From the NCBI RefSeq assembly GCF_963576545.1, contig NC_083648.1, forward strand, positions 13,308,739 to 13,372,738: a stretch of 64,000 nucleotides of DNA, written 5' to 3'. The notes beneath the pieces were generated by a model that saw only the letters and a program-made list of their open reading frames with translations, made no database searches and was not told where the DNA came from. Made by a program: the position numbers and the translations under genes. Shown one piece after another: positions 1-35,485 of the stretch (position 1 is its first letter; every line of letters starts with the position of its first letter). This DNA comes from Limanda limanda. Lineage: Eukaryota > Chordata > Actinopteri > Pleuronectiformes > Pleuronectidae.

Positions 1-540
1 AAGTGGAATGGGGGGTCGCTCTGGGACTGCAAAGCTTATCGGCTTAGATTTTCATTTATTATGTTGGTTCTCCTCCTCCCGAGAAATGTTTTTTTGCCCC
101 CGAGACACGTGAAGTCTCGGCTTCAGAAAAACCACATGTTCAGTAAAGACCTCCAGGCACGAGCAGGAGAAAACAAACACTATCAGCCAATATGGAGTCT
201 TTTATAAAGCAGCTGTTAAATGAGAGTCATGATACTGAAGATGAGTCAGAATATTGTGTTCTGCTCATATTTAAAAGACAGTAAATATTAATGTGAACCA
301 GTCAGTTTTACTCAGGGTGATGTAATCAGTTTGCTTTAGCTAACAGCTGCTCAGCAGTTAGAAAGATTAGGTTTTAGTAATAGTATGATATATTGAAGTA
401 TTATACAATACTTAATGGTTATATCACTACAGAACTCAAGTATTCATTGTTCTCTTGTCTTTAGGTTTTACAGCCTTTAGATCAGGGTTCAAATGATCAG
501 TTAGTTATATAACGGTTATTGCAGAGTTATGCAAAAACTA

Positions 541-690
541 CAGATTACTTTGAAACTTAATTGAAGATTGAAGGATGGGTCAAGGAAGAACCCATATAAT
601 TATTTTGTGGATTTAGATGAAAGGGCAGAAATAGGATTTTGTCCTTGACATTGCGAGTTTTTTCAACATTTTGGTTGATTTCTCAGATAG
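541..690 (+). repeat. Fragment of teleost interspersed repeat A
   Basis: It shares the wording 'ggatgggtcaaggaagaaccc' followed by a 'tggatttagatgaa' stretch with the middle of a common teleost repeat. Other copies in this window open with 'cctc(t/c)gccaaggaggtt'. It is degraded, has no visible ends, and is noncoding. Confidence 0.45.
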
Positions 691-2153
691 TACCTGTGAA
701 TCCTGATGAGAAAATCTTACATATGTAGAGGTTTTTATCAATGGGCGTGTACATTTAATGAAAACCTGGATTTAGTGGATTTAAAATATGTTCAGGGATT
801 GTATTTTTCCAGCTGTTGTATGGTAACAAATACGACTTTATATAATGTTTAGGACAGATAAACAATTTACGTAATCAGACTTTCTTTTTTACCATTTACA
901 TTTTGTCTATAAGAAATAGATAATCATATATGGGATTGTTCGGTTGTTCACTCTCCTCAGTATATGTCTAATTGACACTTCCTTTTATGAGTTGCTCTGC
1001 TGTATTGTGCTCCTGTTTGGTAGGAACAGCAGGTTGTTACTGGAGGAGGCTGCGAACTACACACAATCTTTATCTCAATGCTCATGTTTTATGTATTCAG
1101 TGGTAGATGTTGGCAGAGTAGCACATGTACAGGCTGTGCTTTTTGTGCAGAGCTTCCCACCGTCATGTAACTGCATCACATCCTTTTTTCTGGTCCCAAC
1201 CCAAACATGGCGGTGAGCACGGGAGCCTGACTTCCAGATACCGATCCGAGTGTGAGCGTGACGTAGTTGTTTGCTAGAGCCGGTGCTTCGCCAGTGCAAT
1301 CAGGAGATGGAGAGTAATGATTGGATTATCACAGGCTCTGATGATAGAGGATGACCTGTTTATTTTTCTTTTTTTCTTTGGCCATCCCCACTCTATCTTC
1401 ATTGCCAATCTAATTGACTTGGCAGGCCTCCATTAAATTCACTTAAACCTTTTCTGCAATTAAAGTAATGATTTTAATTAGGTTTGTTCATCTTTTTCAC
1501 TGACAGGAAAGACTAACTCATTTCGATGTGCTAATGAGCCCCTTTTTTTTTTATTCCGACGAGGGCAGGGCGATATTAATTAGCTCATCCGGGCCGAGCT
1601 TTGGAGCACATGCTCGTGTGCAGGCAGTGTTGTGTGTTCTCCTGCCACTTTGTAGCTGTGCCCAAATAACAGGCCTGGGCAGAAATGGAGGTTGAAACAC
1701 TGAGGTTAAAGGTATAATTATATTCAACCTCAATTTTGACATGTCCTGCAGTCTGAGAGTGAAATTAGGGACGAGCCAGGGAAACGTCAGGCTCAAGAGA
1801 ATATGTGAGAGTTTCTTCTGCCAGTTCTGCTGCATCGTTTAACTTTGATGTGGAAACTAATCAAAATGGCAAGATTTTTTTTTAATTGTACACAGATGCA
1901 GGTAGAACAATTGTTTCCCTTCAAATTTGTTTTGGTATAATTAACATATAAATTATAGTGGTCTTTGAGATTGGGACTTGAGATAATGTTTTTTGTGATT
2001 TGGTGCTATACATATAAAATTGATGCTGAAATTAACCTTCCATTCTCACTCCATCGTTTTTACGTGACAATTTGCTGCTTTTTACAATTTTACATAATTG
2101 TAAATTGAATGTTTTCAGCCCTGCACAGTTAACAGAAATTTGGAAATTTGTTC

Positions 2154-2157
2154 AGTG
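2154..2157. repeat. Left target-site duplication, AGTG
   Basis: AGTG lies directly before the TGTTG terminus of the LTR-like element and matches the four bases after its CAACA end. Four bases alone are weak evidence; the pairing with matched termini gives it value. Confidence 0.45.
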
Positions 2158-2194
2158 TGTTGTGCAATAGGAGTAGACTTGACGTTGGCTAATT

Positions 2195-2445
2195 AATAAT
2201 AATCATGAAATATGATTATTAAAATAATAAAAATTATCTATCAAAAATAATTAAATTATTAATTGAAGATGATCAGTAATCAAATAACAATAAAACCACT
2301 AATGAGAAAATAGGAATTATCAATTAGAAAGTACAAGCTATCAATTAACAATGATAAGGTTATCAACCAAGAATAATGAAAATAATTAGTCCAACACAAT
2401 AAAATTATCAATTTAAGAATAATACTATCTATATTAATAATTGAG
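2195..2445. repeat. AT-rich degenerate field of TTATCAATT-like motifs
   Basis: Short variants of TATCAATTA, ATTATCAATT and ATAATTA recur at irregular intervals within this 250-bp stretch, which has very few G or C bases. It lies in the left part of the LTR-like element. It is not a clean tandem repeat. Function is unknown. Confidence 0.5.
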
Positions 2446-2685
2446 AAAGGGGGGCACCACCCTGGTTTCCCAGGGGCCAACGATGTCAAGCTATAATTAT
2501 CAGTCTCATAATGATAAATGTCAAATTAATAATGTCAATATTTTAATATTAACGATTACTTAATAAACAGTGAAGGCTTCTAAGTTCGAGCACAGGCGAT
2601 CATAATCCGGCTGCAATCACATACATATGCACAAATAATCACAGACTACAGATACTTTAATTACAAAAGTATTTATTAAAAAGGG

Positions 2686-3040
2686 GAAATAAAGTTATAA
2701 TGTTATTCAATGATTTATCATTTTAACAAGCTCCAATATTTCAAAGGTAAACACAGCAGCAGCACTTATCACAATTCAGAAAAATACATGGACAACCTGC
2801 GGTCTACCTATGTATGTCTGTCTCTATGTGTGTGTGTGTGTGTGTGTCAAAGTGTCTCTCTTTGTGTGTGTGTGTCTATGTGTGTGTGTGTGAAATAAAG
2901 TTAGTGTTATTTAATGATTCATCATCTTAACAAACTCCCATATTTCAAAGATAACAACAGCAGCTTATCACAATTTAGAACACGCATGTAACCTCTGGTC
3001 CATCTATGTGTCTCTGTGTGTGTGTGTCTGTCTGTGTCTA

Positions 3041-3080
<40 letters not shown>
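2686..3080. repeat. Imperfect tandem duplication, about 2 x 200 bp, each ending in a TG tract
   Basis: Copy 1 (2686-2891) and copy 2 (2892-3080) both start with GAAATAAAGTTA. They run in parallel through 'aatgattyatcat', 'atatttcaaag', 'cagcttatcacaattyaga' and 'tctatgtgtctctgtgtgtg', and both end in a TG microsatellite. The copies differ by substitutions and small indels. Confidence 0.8.
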
Positions 3081-3084
<4 letters not shown>

Positions 3085-3489
3085 AGAGAGAGAAAGAAAA
3101 AGAAGGGGGGTGGCGATGACGCGTAGTGACATCACATCTAAGATGGAGGCCGATCATGATTCGTGGAATCAAGGCCTAAAAACTCTCAAAATGGCGGATT
3201 GACTACAAAACAAGATGGCGGAGCCGTTATGAATTTAGAGCCAGGATGGGAGGAGAGAGAGAGCGGAGGCGTGGCAATAATAGACTCAAAATGGTGGGTT
3301 AACTTGCGTTATTCAAGATGGAGTCTATGTTAATGACACCATGTGGCCGGAGCGCACACTGGTGGTCGTCACATGAATTACACCAAGGAAATTTTAGACA
3401 AAGAGAATTCTTATCTCTGTTTGGCTTTGGGGGCCGAATGGTTTCCAGATGTGTTCAGCCTCTCTAAGCATAGATTTAACTATGTGACA

Positions 3490-3514
3490 TGACCTGTATT
3501 ATAAATACAGGTCA
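3490..3514. promoter_or_regulatory. Perfect 11-bp-arm palindrome enclosing a TATA-like site
   Basis: The arms TGACCTGTATT (3490-3500) and AATACAGGTCA (3504-3514) are exact reverse complements around ATA. The centre reads TTATAAATA, a good TATA-box match on the plus strand. The arm tips are TGACCT and AGGTCA, nuclear-receptor half-site sequences in everted arrangement. A promoter role within the LTR-like element is inference. Confidence 0.35.
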
Positions 3515-3539
3515 GAAGTGTGTATAGGTCGGTTTAGAA

Positions 3540-3573
3540 GGAGAGGGAGAGAGAGAGAGAGAGAGAGAGAGAA
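3540..3573 (+). repeat. GA microsatellite
   Basis: A purine dinucleotide tract with mainly GA units, directly downstream of the TATA-like palindrome in the LTR-like element. Confidence 0.9.
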
Positions 3574-4934
3574 AACATGTAAGGAGAGTTCAAAGAAGCT
3601 CTTAAAAATATACGCCTGAGATGAGTTAACAGTGATTCACCCCTCAGCCCTCAAGCGAGCGTTGTGGGCTGAGGTTCTGATCGGTAAACTCACTGCAGAC
3701 TCACACAGACGTTAACAGCGTGGCTGGAGGCTTTCCTCGCAGCTCAACCACTAACACAAAACCCGGAAATGAACCGGAAGTAGCGGCTCGTCGTAGCCGG
3801 CTAAAACAATGAGACTCAGCGGTCTCGCACCAGATACAATCAAATATTAAACAATATGCTATAAAAACTAACATCTGCCCAGACAACATAAGCCTCTTAC
3901 TGTGACCGTGATTTCGTGGGTTGCATGCGACTTGGCGCGAATCCCCGGAGGTTCAGTGAAGTTTCTCAGACGGGCTCTCGTGAGCACCGCAGCTGGGCCG
4001 GAGCCGATCCGTTGTGCTCCGTGGCGAGATGAGGTTTCGTCTTCTTCTGCAGCAGCGGAGATCGTGCTGCCTCACAGGGACGTTCGGGTTTGTAGCCGTT
4101 GTAGATCGTGTGGAGAAAGAATAAAGTAAAGTCCGTGTGGAAAAGGAAACAGTCTGAGATCGTCCAGCGAGCAATTTCCTGTTTTGGTCTTTCCAAGTTA
4201 AAACAGGAAAAGTCCTTTTCAAAATAAAAACGTCAACTAAGGTAAAAGAAGAAATGAATGAAATGAATTGAAATGAATAAAACAAACGTCTTATCGCCTC
4301 CATTAGTTACTGAGTCGTGTGGTTAGACCTCTTGAGGTCAGAAAACACTTGAGCAGCGTGGAAAAGAAGAGGACAAAGAGAGTCTCTTAAAATTACCGAG
4401 TTAACTAGTAGAACCCCGGAGGGGTTCTGTTGTTGCTGGGGCATCTGGGTGAAGAGAGAAAGAGAAAAGCAGTTCCCTCCTTAAGTTGCTGGAACCTCTG
4501 GACAGACCCGAAAGGGCCTGATGGGAACGTCAGCATCGGAGAAAAGAGAGAGATTTCTGGGACCTCAGCACTCTTATACCACCTGAGGACTTCCTGCTTC
4601 CTCAGGAAGTGGTCATAGGGTTCAGTTGGCTCTCATCCAATGAGAATGTCAGGGTCCCGTCCTTAGTGGGCGGGGATTCGGCCTCAGTGGGCGTTTCAGA
4701 GTCTCATTTAGGTTTTTGCAGAGCGGCCTGCAACATCTCCCCACCAGGGCCTGCTGGAGGGGGGGCACAGTGGGGGTTCAGGACATGCTTCCCCCACCAA
4801 GGCGAGGCTCCAGGCTGTCTAGAGAAGGTGTGAATTAAGACTGAAACTGGTTGAACTGGTTTCAGCTGGGCCTTGTAGGCCTCAAGTATTTACAACCTAT
4901 TGTTTGATGGTCACTCAGGACCTCACCCCCAACA

Positions 4935-4938
4935 AGTG
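4935..4938. repeat. Right target-site duplication, AGTG
   Basis: AGTG lies directly after the CAACA terminus of the LTR-like element and matches 2154-2157. Confidence 0.45.
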
Positions 4939-5667
4939 TTTCCTCTAATTTGATACATAAAACCAATTTATCAACGAGTAGATCTTTGTGTAAAGTGAAA
5001 TCTGTGTTTAACTGAAAATCTTTCTTAAATTGTATATTTAGTCTATTTATGGCTCTACTGCAACATTTGGGCCGGTCCTGTAAATGTGAAAGAATATCTG
5101 TCGCTGACTAAGTGATGAAATTACTAGAGCCTGACTGACATATCAGTATCTGCCAATATGAGCCTTTCACATACATATTCTTAACTGTGTTTATCTTTAC
5201 TGACGTGCGACAATATGAAAACTTTTATTAAACAGAATAAACGATGCAGAAAATAAGTGTATTGATATGTAAATGTTACATTTAGTTTTCTTAATGTATC
5301 ACACCATTGCTGGCTGAGCGTTGGAGTTTCCTCATTTGCTCTTTCAGAATAATTTGGTGGGAGGAGTTTCTGTAATGTCATAACAGTGATTTTCATAGTT
5401 AAAGTTAGTGTCTTTGTTGATTTGTAGATTTACTGACTTTTCAGACCTTAAGCAACTTTAGCAATGAAAAAAAGTTTTAACTTCTTGGATAACTATTTGT
5501 ACTCAGCTACTTTTCCATAAAAGACTCCCAGTATTCCCCTGTGAGCACATTGTTCGGGCTTTTTCTCACCAGGTCCACCTGTACATTATCCAACCCTAGA
5601 CCACACACTGATCAAGTCTCATTTGAAAACCATGGGCTTATATATTTTTGTGTGACTGTCATCCTAG

Positions 5668-30270
<24,603 letters not shown>

Positions 30271-30860
30271 ACAAACCACCTCCGCCCGCCCCCCCGCAGT
30301 CTGGATAAACGGAGTTCGGACAGTGTTCGGTATTGAGTCCCTGCTTTCTGTGATGTACCGGTGCCGAGGCTCTTTAATGAGGCTGCAAAGAAGAAAATGG
30401 TTACGAGGGGGAAAAAAAGGTTACTAATACGTATTAATATTCATTTGTATAATAATACATCACATTATTAATACACAACCAACAATCAGAAGCTGTGATC
30501 GAATAAGTAGCAGAGAAGGTGAAGCCTTTGTCCGAACTCTGGTTATCTCAGCTCCTGCCCGGCTTTAGCTGTCTCTCCCTGCTGTACTTCTACCCAGATG
30601 ATAGAAGACACTGTATGTAATTTATTATTAAATACTTTGAATGACAATGGTTTTATTTGCTGTAAGAATGGGAAGGCAAACCAAGATTTTCTTTCCCCCC
30701 CCCGTTTCGGTCTGCGATTTGCCTTTCCATTGGGGTGAGAGGAAATGTGCTCAGAAAGGTCCTGAAGAGTTCCTGTTGTTTTAACCTTTATGAAATAACA
30801 ACACTTTTAATGAAAGATATACTGTATATGCCATTAAAACCCTTAACTGTAAGATATATA
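30271..30860 (+). other. tnr: Probable tnr 3' UTR with ATTAAA signals
   Basis: ATTAAA occurs at 30627-30632 and 30833-30838. Either could serve as a polyadenylation signal, but tenascin-R transcripts in mammals have long 3' UTRs, so the true end may lie further on. An AATAAA near 33826 is a distant alternative. Confidence 0.4.
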
Positions 30861-31947
30861 TATATTTTTATAACTGATAATGTGACAGAAGTCCCATCTA
30901 TTTAATATGATTTGATGCCTTGGTTCTGTTTAGCCTATATTAAGTTGATGTGATCATACGACATCATGATAAATACTGAACATGAGAAGGGAAGAAAACC
31001 ATGAAAATCTAAAAATCAGAGCACCAGCAACAGCTTCATCACCATCTCTTTCATTTTACATGTGTTTAACTGTTCATTTTAATGTTATTTGTGTTAACTA
31101 TTGAGGATAAACATTAATATTCTAATTTATTCATATTGGCAGTCACATTGAGACAGTATTTGCACTACGAGTGGGAACACAGCAAAGCTATTGTTCATTC
31201 CATTCAGCCGATATATTGAATCGTTGGTGGGCGTTTGATATCACTTCCAAGCAAATTACAGACACTTAACATGTATTTCACCCCCTCATGTAGATGCTGT
31301 GATTGCTTGCAGAGATGGTGCTGATAGATGTAACATTTAACCAAAGATCTGCATAATTAACAGTCAGCCTGCTGTTTGGAAAGACGCCAGTCAAACTGTC
31401 ACCAGAGCCACAGAAGCAGCTTTTTCTCTCCTGTGTTAATAGATTCTCACTTTTCAGAGAGTTTTATGGTAATCGTGTCCCCAGGCGTTACTTTATGCAA
31501 CGCAAACATTAAACTCTATGCAAAAGAAAGCCGGGGTGGGCACGCTGCAGATTTTAGCCTCGCCTCTCCCCCACTGCTAGCTGAGATGAACTTAACAAAG
31601 AGAGCAGTAGAACAGTAGGTGGAGTGGAGCCAAGCCTTCTCCTTTGTGCCCTTCTTTTACTTGCTTCGCTGTTTAAGCTCCCCGGTGGAACAACATAATC
31701 AGCAAACATGGCAGAGAATGTATTCTTTTAGTCTGGCGGATATAATCTGCAGCGCGCCCACCAAGAATTTAGTTTTAGTCAGTGTTCGCACTGTTGCACA
31801 AAGTGTTCAGTGCTGGCTCGTAAACGGGAGAGTTCTGAAAACTGTTTTGACTTCAGTTTCCTGTCCACTCTTCAGGAGGAAAGTTACCTCTGTGGATCCT
31901 CCTCTCTGGCATCACACTATCAACTAGAATGGGAATCAGTAGAGTTT

Positions 31948-32285
31948 ATACCTCCGCCACGGCACAGCAATCCCCTGATGGAACCACATTGAAATTCATC
32001 AAAGATTCAGATTTTTATTTGGATCTGTTCATCAAGATCTATGAATATTTCTCCGCGAAATTAGATGAAAATGCTGAATAGTGTCCCATCTCACAATGTT
32101 AAAGAAAAAAAACCTCCTGATATCGCTACTCTGATCTGGATCAACCCAAGTTAAATGGGTTCTTTCCTGACCCACACGGCATCTGTCCACCAAGTTTCAT
32201 GGTAACACATTGAGCAAACTTTGTGTAATCTTGCATACAAACAAGCTGACAGGGGTGAAAACATAACCTCCTTGGCAGAGACAAC
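31948..32285 (-). repeat. Full-looking repeat A copy with inverted ends
   Basis: On the minus strand it opens 'tctctgccaaggaggttatgttttc' and runs through 'gatgccgtgtgggtcaggaaagaaccc' to 'agatccaaataaaaatctg'. The far end carries 'gccgtggcggaggta', an inverted version of the opening motif. This is the most complete copy here, about 340 bp. Confidence 0.7.
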
Positions 32286-34289
32286 GAAAACAAAATTAAT
32301 TGTCCAATACATGACTTGGAATTCAATGTCACCATCGATTCAAGCAACATTCGGTCTGATGTATGTTCAATACGCAAATTATGAACCACTGCAAATGTCA
32401 TTCTTCTATAATTCAGTTATATTATTATATATTTCAGTCAGTTTCTTCAATTCTCATTGAAGTCAACAAGCAAATCTGGCTTGTATCATACGTCTGTGGA
32501 TTTTTTTCATTTGCAATTTCTGTCTTTCCTTTTTAGAAAAATGATAACAATAGTGACTCACCCTTCTATACACTACTGCTAATATACTTGTGTAGATATA
32601 GAGTTGAAGATACTGTATCATTTGATGTATTTTTCCCCTTAAACTGCAAACCGATTAATGAAGCCCACTGAAACATTTCCACTCTTCTACTGTGTTTCTA
32701 GCGATTGTGTTCAGGGCTGGATGGAGAACTCCTGCATGTTGACTCCATTACAATCCTGAGCCTGATAGTAGATGTCATTAGAACATGTTTTCATTTTGAT
32801 TTTATTGCGTCACTTATTGCATTACTCTGCTGCTGTGGGTCAAAGGTGCTTTTGAAATGGTTTGCGAGATGGAAGATGTAGAAAAACGTTTTTACATCAT
32901 CAGGTGGAAACAGTGATACCGGCCTCGAAGGCAAAATACCACCAACATAACCCAAAAAATAATTTGTAACAAAACAGTTTCAGCACGTGACTCCTCCCCA
33001 GGTCTGATTTATGTTTCGGTGTCAAAGGGACTATTCCATAGCCTCTCATGCAATCCATCTCCCGTAGTGATTTATGGTAGCGTAGCAAATTCTCCATGTA
33101 CTTATTTCATTAACTACTTAGATGAAGTTTGCCTCTGTGTATTTTTGTACAAGGAATCAAAGGTCCCGAGGCTTTGCAGAAAAGGAACAGAATGTTATTT
33201 GTACTGTGAGGGATTTCTGTCATGGCAAACTGTGAGGTGCTCTTTCAAGAAGAAAGCTCATTTAATATTCATGTTTATTTTACATATTTGTTTTTCAACC
33301 ATCCTCTATCAGTGAGAAAATCACATTGAGTCTCCCACCTTTTATTTTAGGCTAATCTATTAATGTATGTTCTTTTCTCTAAATAATTCATCCATTGCTT
33401 GAGACAAACATCACATTCATTAGTGTAATTAAAAAGCAATATTACTTTTGATTGAGAGCTTTCAGAAAAGGATATTAAAACCCTCTTGTCATGGAAACAT
33501 GTCTGGATTTAAACAGATGAAAGGAGTCTGAATTATATTATTTGTATTCTGAACAACGTGACTAAGTAGATTGTTTTTCTCAATACAAACCAACTGATTG
33601 AGTCAATTTTTTTTCATCCTTTATCTCAAAGTTTGTCATTATGTAAAGTTTCACCCCATCAGTCTTTGAAAAGAGCATCTCCCCCATTATTAAAGCGTAA
33701 ACCTCAGTCACTGGAATAAACTCTCACAGCATCAGCTCCTTTCTCCTGAGGAAGCTCGTTCCCCTGTATTTGTTTCACTGCAGTTCATTTTCCAATCACT
33801 CTGTGACTGATGTGACATTGTAAAAAATAAATCAGTTATTCGCGACACCAGGTCCTGTTTGGTATCAAAAGGAAAAGGTATTTATTTCACGGGTTTACTT
33901 TTACAAGCTGATGAACTGATATGACCACGATGTTTAGTGGGATTTGTTACAGACGCCAGGTACCGTCAATGATTGGAGATCTCGCCACGAGAATGTAAAT
34001 GTTAACGGAATGTGATCTTGACTGTTTGAAAAGCTCATATGTACTGAAACTGCGGATTTGTTGTTGGATAACCTTGGATATTACTGTCAAATTTAGCTCT
34101 AGTTTGAACATGTACTATATAGTTCCTTTTTTATTACATTTTCTACATATTAATAAAATAGTAAAATAGTCTCACCTGGTGTCTTTGGTTTCTCATTTTG
34201 TTTATTGTATGTTGAATACATACTGTCACATATACAGTAAAGTTCATGGTTAACTGTTAACTTTTCTTTTAAGACCTGGTTCAATTTCA

Positions 34290-34785
34290 TGGTCATAGGT
34301 CAAGGTAACTTTGACCTTACAAACATTTTTGTGATTGTGAACATGATATCTCAGAAAAAGGGAATTTCCTCCAATTTGGTACAAATCTTCACTTTGGTTC
34401 ACGGATTAACTGATTAGATCTTGGAAGTTAAAGGTCAATGGTCACGTGACCTCATTTTCTTGCAAAGCTGATACATCAGGGACACCCATAGGGAATTTCA
34501 TTACATCTGGCACAAACATTCACTTGGACGAGAGGATGACCTGAGAAGAATTCAGTGTACAAAGGTCAAGGTAACTTTGACCCTATAAAGTCCGTTTTTA
34601 ACCCGTGAATGAATTGTGCCTAAAATGCTAAAAGAGAACCCTCTCATGTGGATTCACGAGTTAACTGATTCGATTTGTGAGTTGTTGGCCTCTTGAACAT
34701 CATATCTTAAGTCTGCCTTTAGGGAATTTCTTCGAGTAAAAACTGTTTTGGCGGAGGCATAAAACAGCAATGCGATAATTCTAGT
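34290..34785 (+). repeat. Teleost interspersed repeat B, several degenerate units
   Basis: Blocks such as 'ggtcaaggtaactttgacc', 'gaacatgatatctcagaaa', 'gggaatttc', 'tggtacaaat/ggcacaaac' and 'ttcacttgga' recur three or more times at roughly 130-150 bp spacing. The block ends with 'ttggcggaggcataaaacagcaatg'. It is related to 26980-27205. Confidence 0.7.
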
Positions 34786-35460
34786 TTTTATGTCAAATAA
34801 GCAGAGCTGCTCTTGAGAATGAATTAATGAAGTACTCGTCGTAAACTTTTAAGTATCTTCACCTCTTCAGATCATTAAAAACTGAAGTGAGGCCCTCAGC
34901 AGTTACAAGTGAACAGTGAGAAGATCCTTGATAAAGGTCTGTGCTTTGGCTCCAGGACCTAATTTATTCTCTCACGCAGAGACACACAGACGCCGACCTG
35001 CTTGGATCTGTTGGAGTCTTCAAGCAAGACATGCACTAAACATTCAATCTACATTCAAACTTTAATCAACTTCAAAGACTTGACTGTAGAGGACGAGTTG
35101 TCGGCAAGAGCTCTGTTAGACTTTTTCATACGATAAACATTCATTAACTCTAAAGACCTCATGGAGCATCCTTTGGTGTAGATCGGTACTTGTTGAAGCG
35201 TGTTTTCAGTTTGTAACAGAGAATGTCTTTCTCTTATGGGACCCGTCCACGAAAACATGTTAACATATGCCTTGGTAATTTTTATATGATAAACAAAACA
35301 TGTGAGCCAAGCAAGAAGTCAAAGGCATGGCTGAGTATTTCCACCTTGATACTACAAATCCAGACCGCCAGGTTTAGGCTTGTGACATCACAAACTAAAG
35401 AAACCAATCCAGTCAACTTGGTGGTGTGGCTCAGTAGCTGGAAAAGGCTCCTGAACTGAA

Positions 35461-35485
35461 CTGGGCGGGGCTATATAACCATATT
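35461..35485 (+). promoter_or_regulatory. GC-box next to TATA-like sequence
   Basis: 'tgggcggggctatataacc' joins a GGGCGG box to TATATAA. It resembles a compact core promoter, but no downstream gene is recognised. It may belong to a repeat or be chance. Confidence 0.2.

Larger units (their letters stand above)
2158..4934. mobile_element. Candidate solo LTR-like element, TG...CA, 4-bp TSD
   Basis: The block begins TGTTG and ends CAACA, a perfect 5-bp terminal inverted repeat of LTR type. It is flanked on both sides by AGTG (2154-2157 and 4935-4938), consistent with a 4-bp target-site duplication. Composition changes sharply inside: an AT-rich motif field, a tandem duplication with TG tracts, GA tracts, then CpG-rich sequence. 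A plus-strand TATA-like site lies at 3499-3506 and a minus-strand TATA-like site at 4571-4580, so orientation is unresolved. No gag, pol or env coding is seen, so if viral it is an old solo LTR. At about 2.8 kb it is unusually long for an LTR. A nonautonomous element or a composite of nested insertions is possible. Confidence 0.5.
1..5667 (+). other. tnr: Upstream intron of tnr (inferred)
   Basis: The first recognisable tnr exon in the window starts at 5668 in phase 1, so the preceding coding exon must lie before base 1 and this stretch is inferred to be intron. I found no FNIII-like exon here with consensus splice sites. It contains a repeat A fragment near 541-690, the LTR-like element at 2158-4934, and otherwise AT-rich unique-looking sequence. 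Confidence 0.6.

Noticed and set aside
3953..4303. 116-codon minus-strand ORF in the LTR-like element
   Set aside because: Composition is low-complexity Ser/Arg/Phe with no retroviral or other domain; probably chance in a CpG-rich segment.
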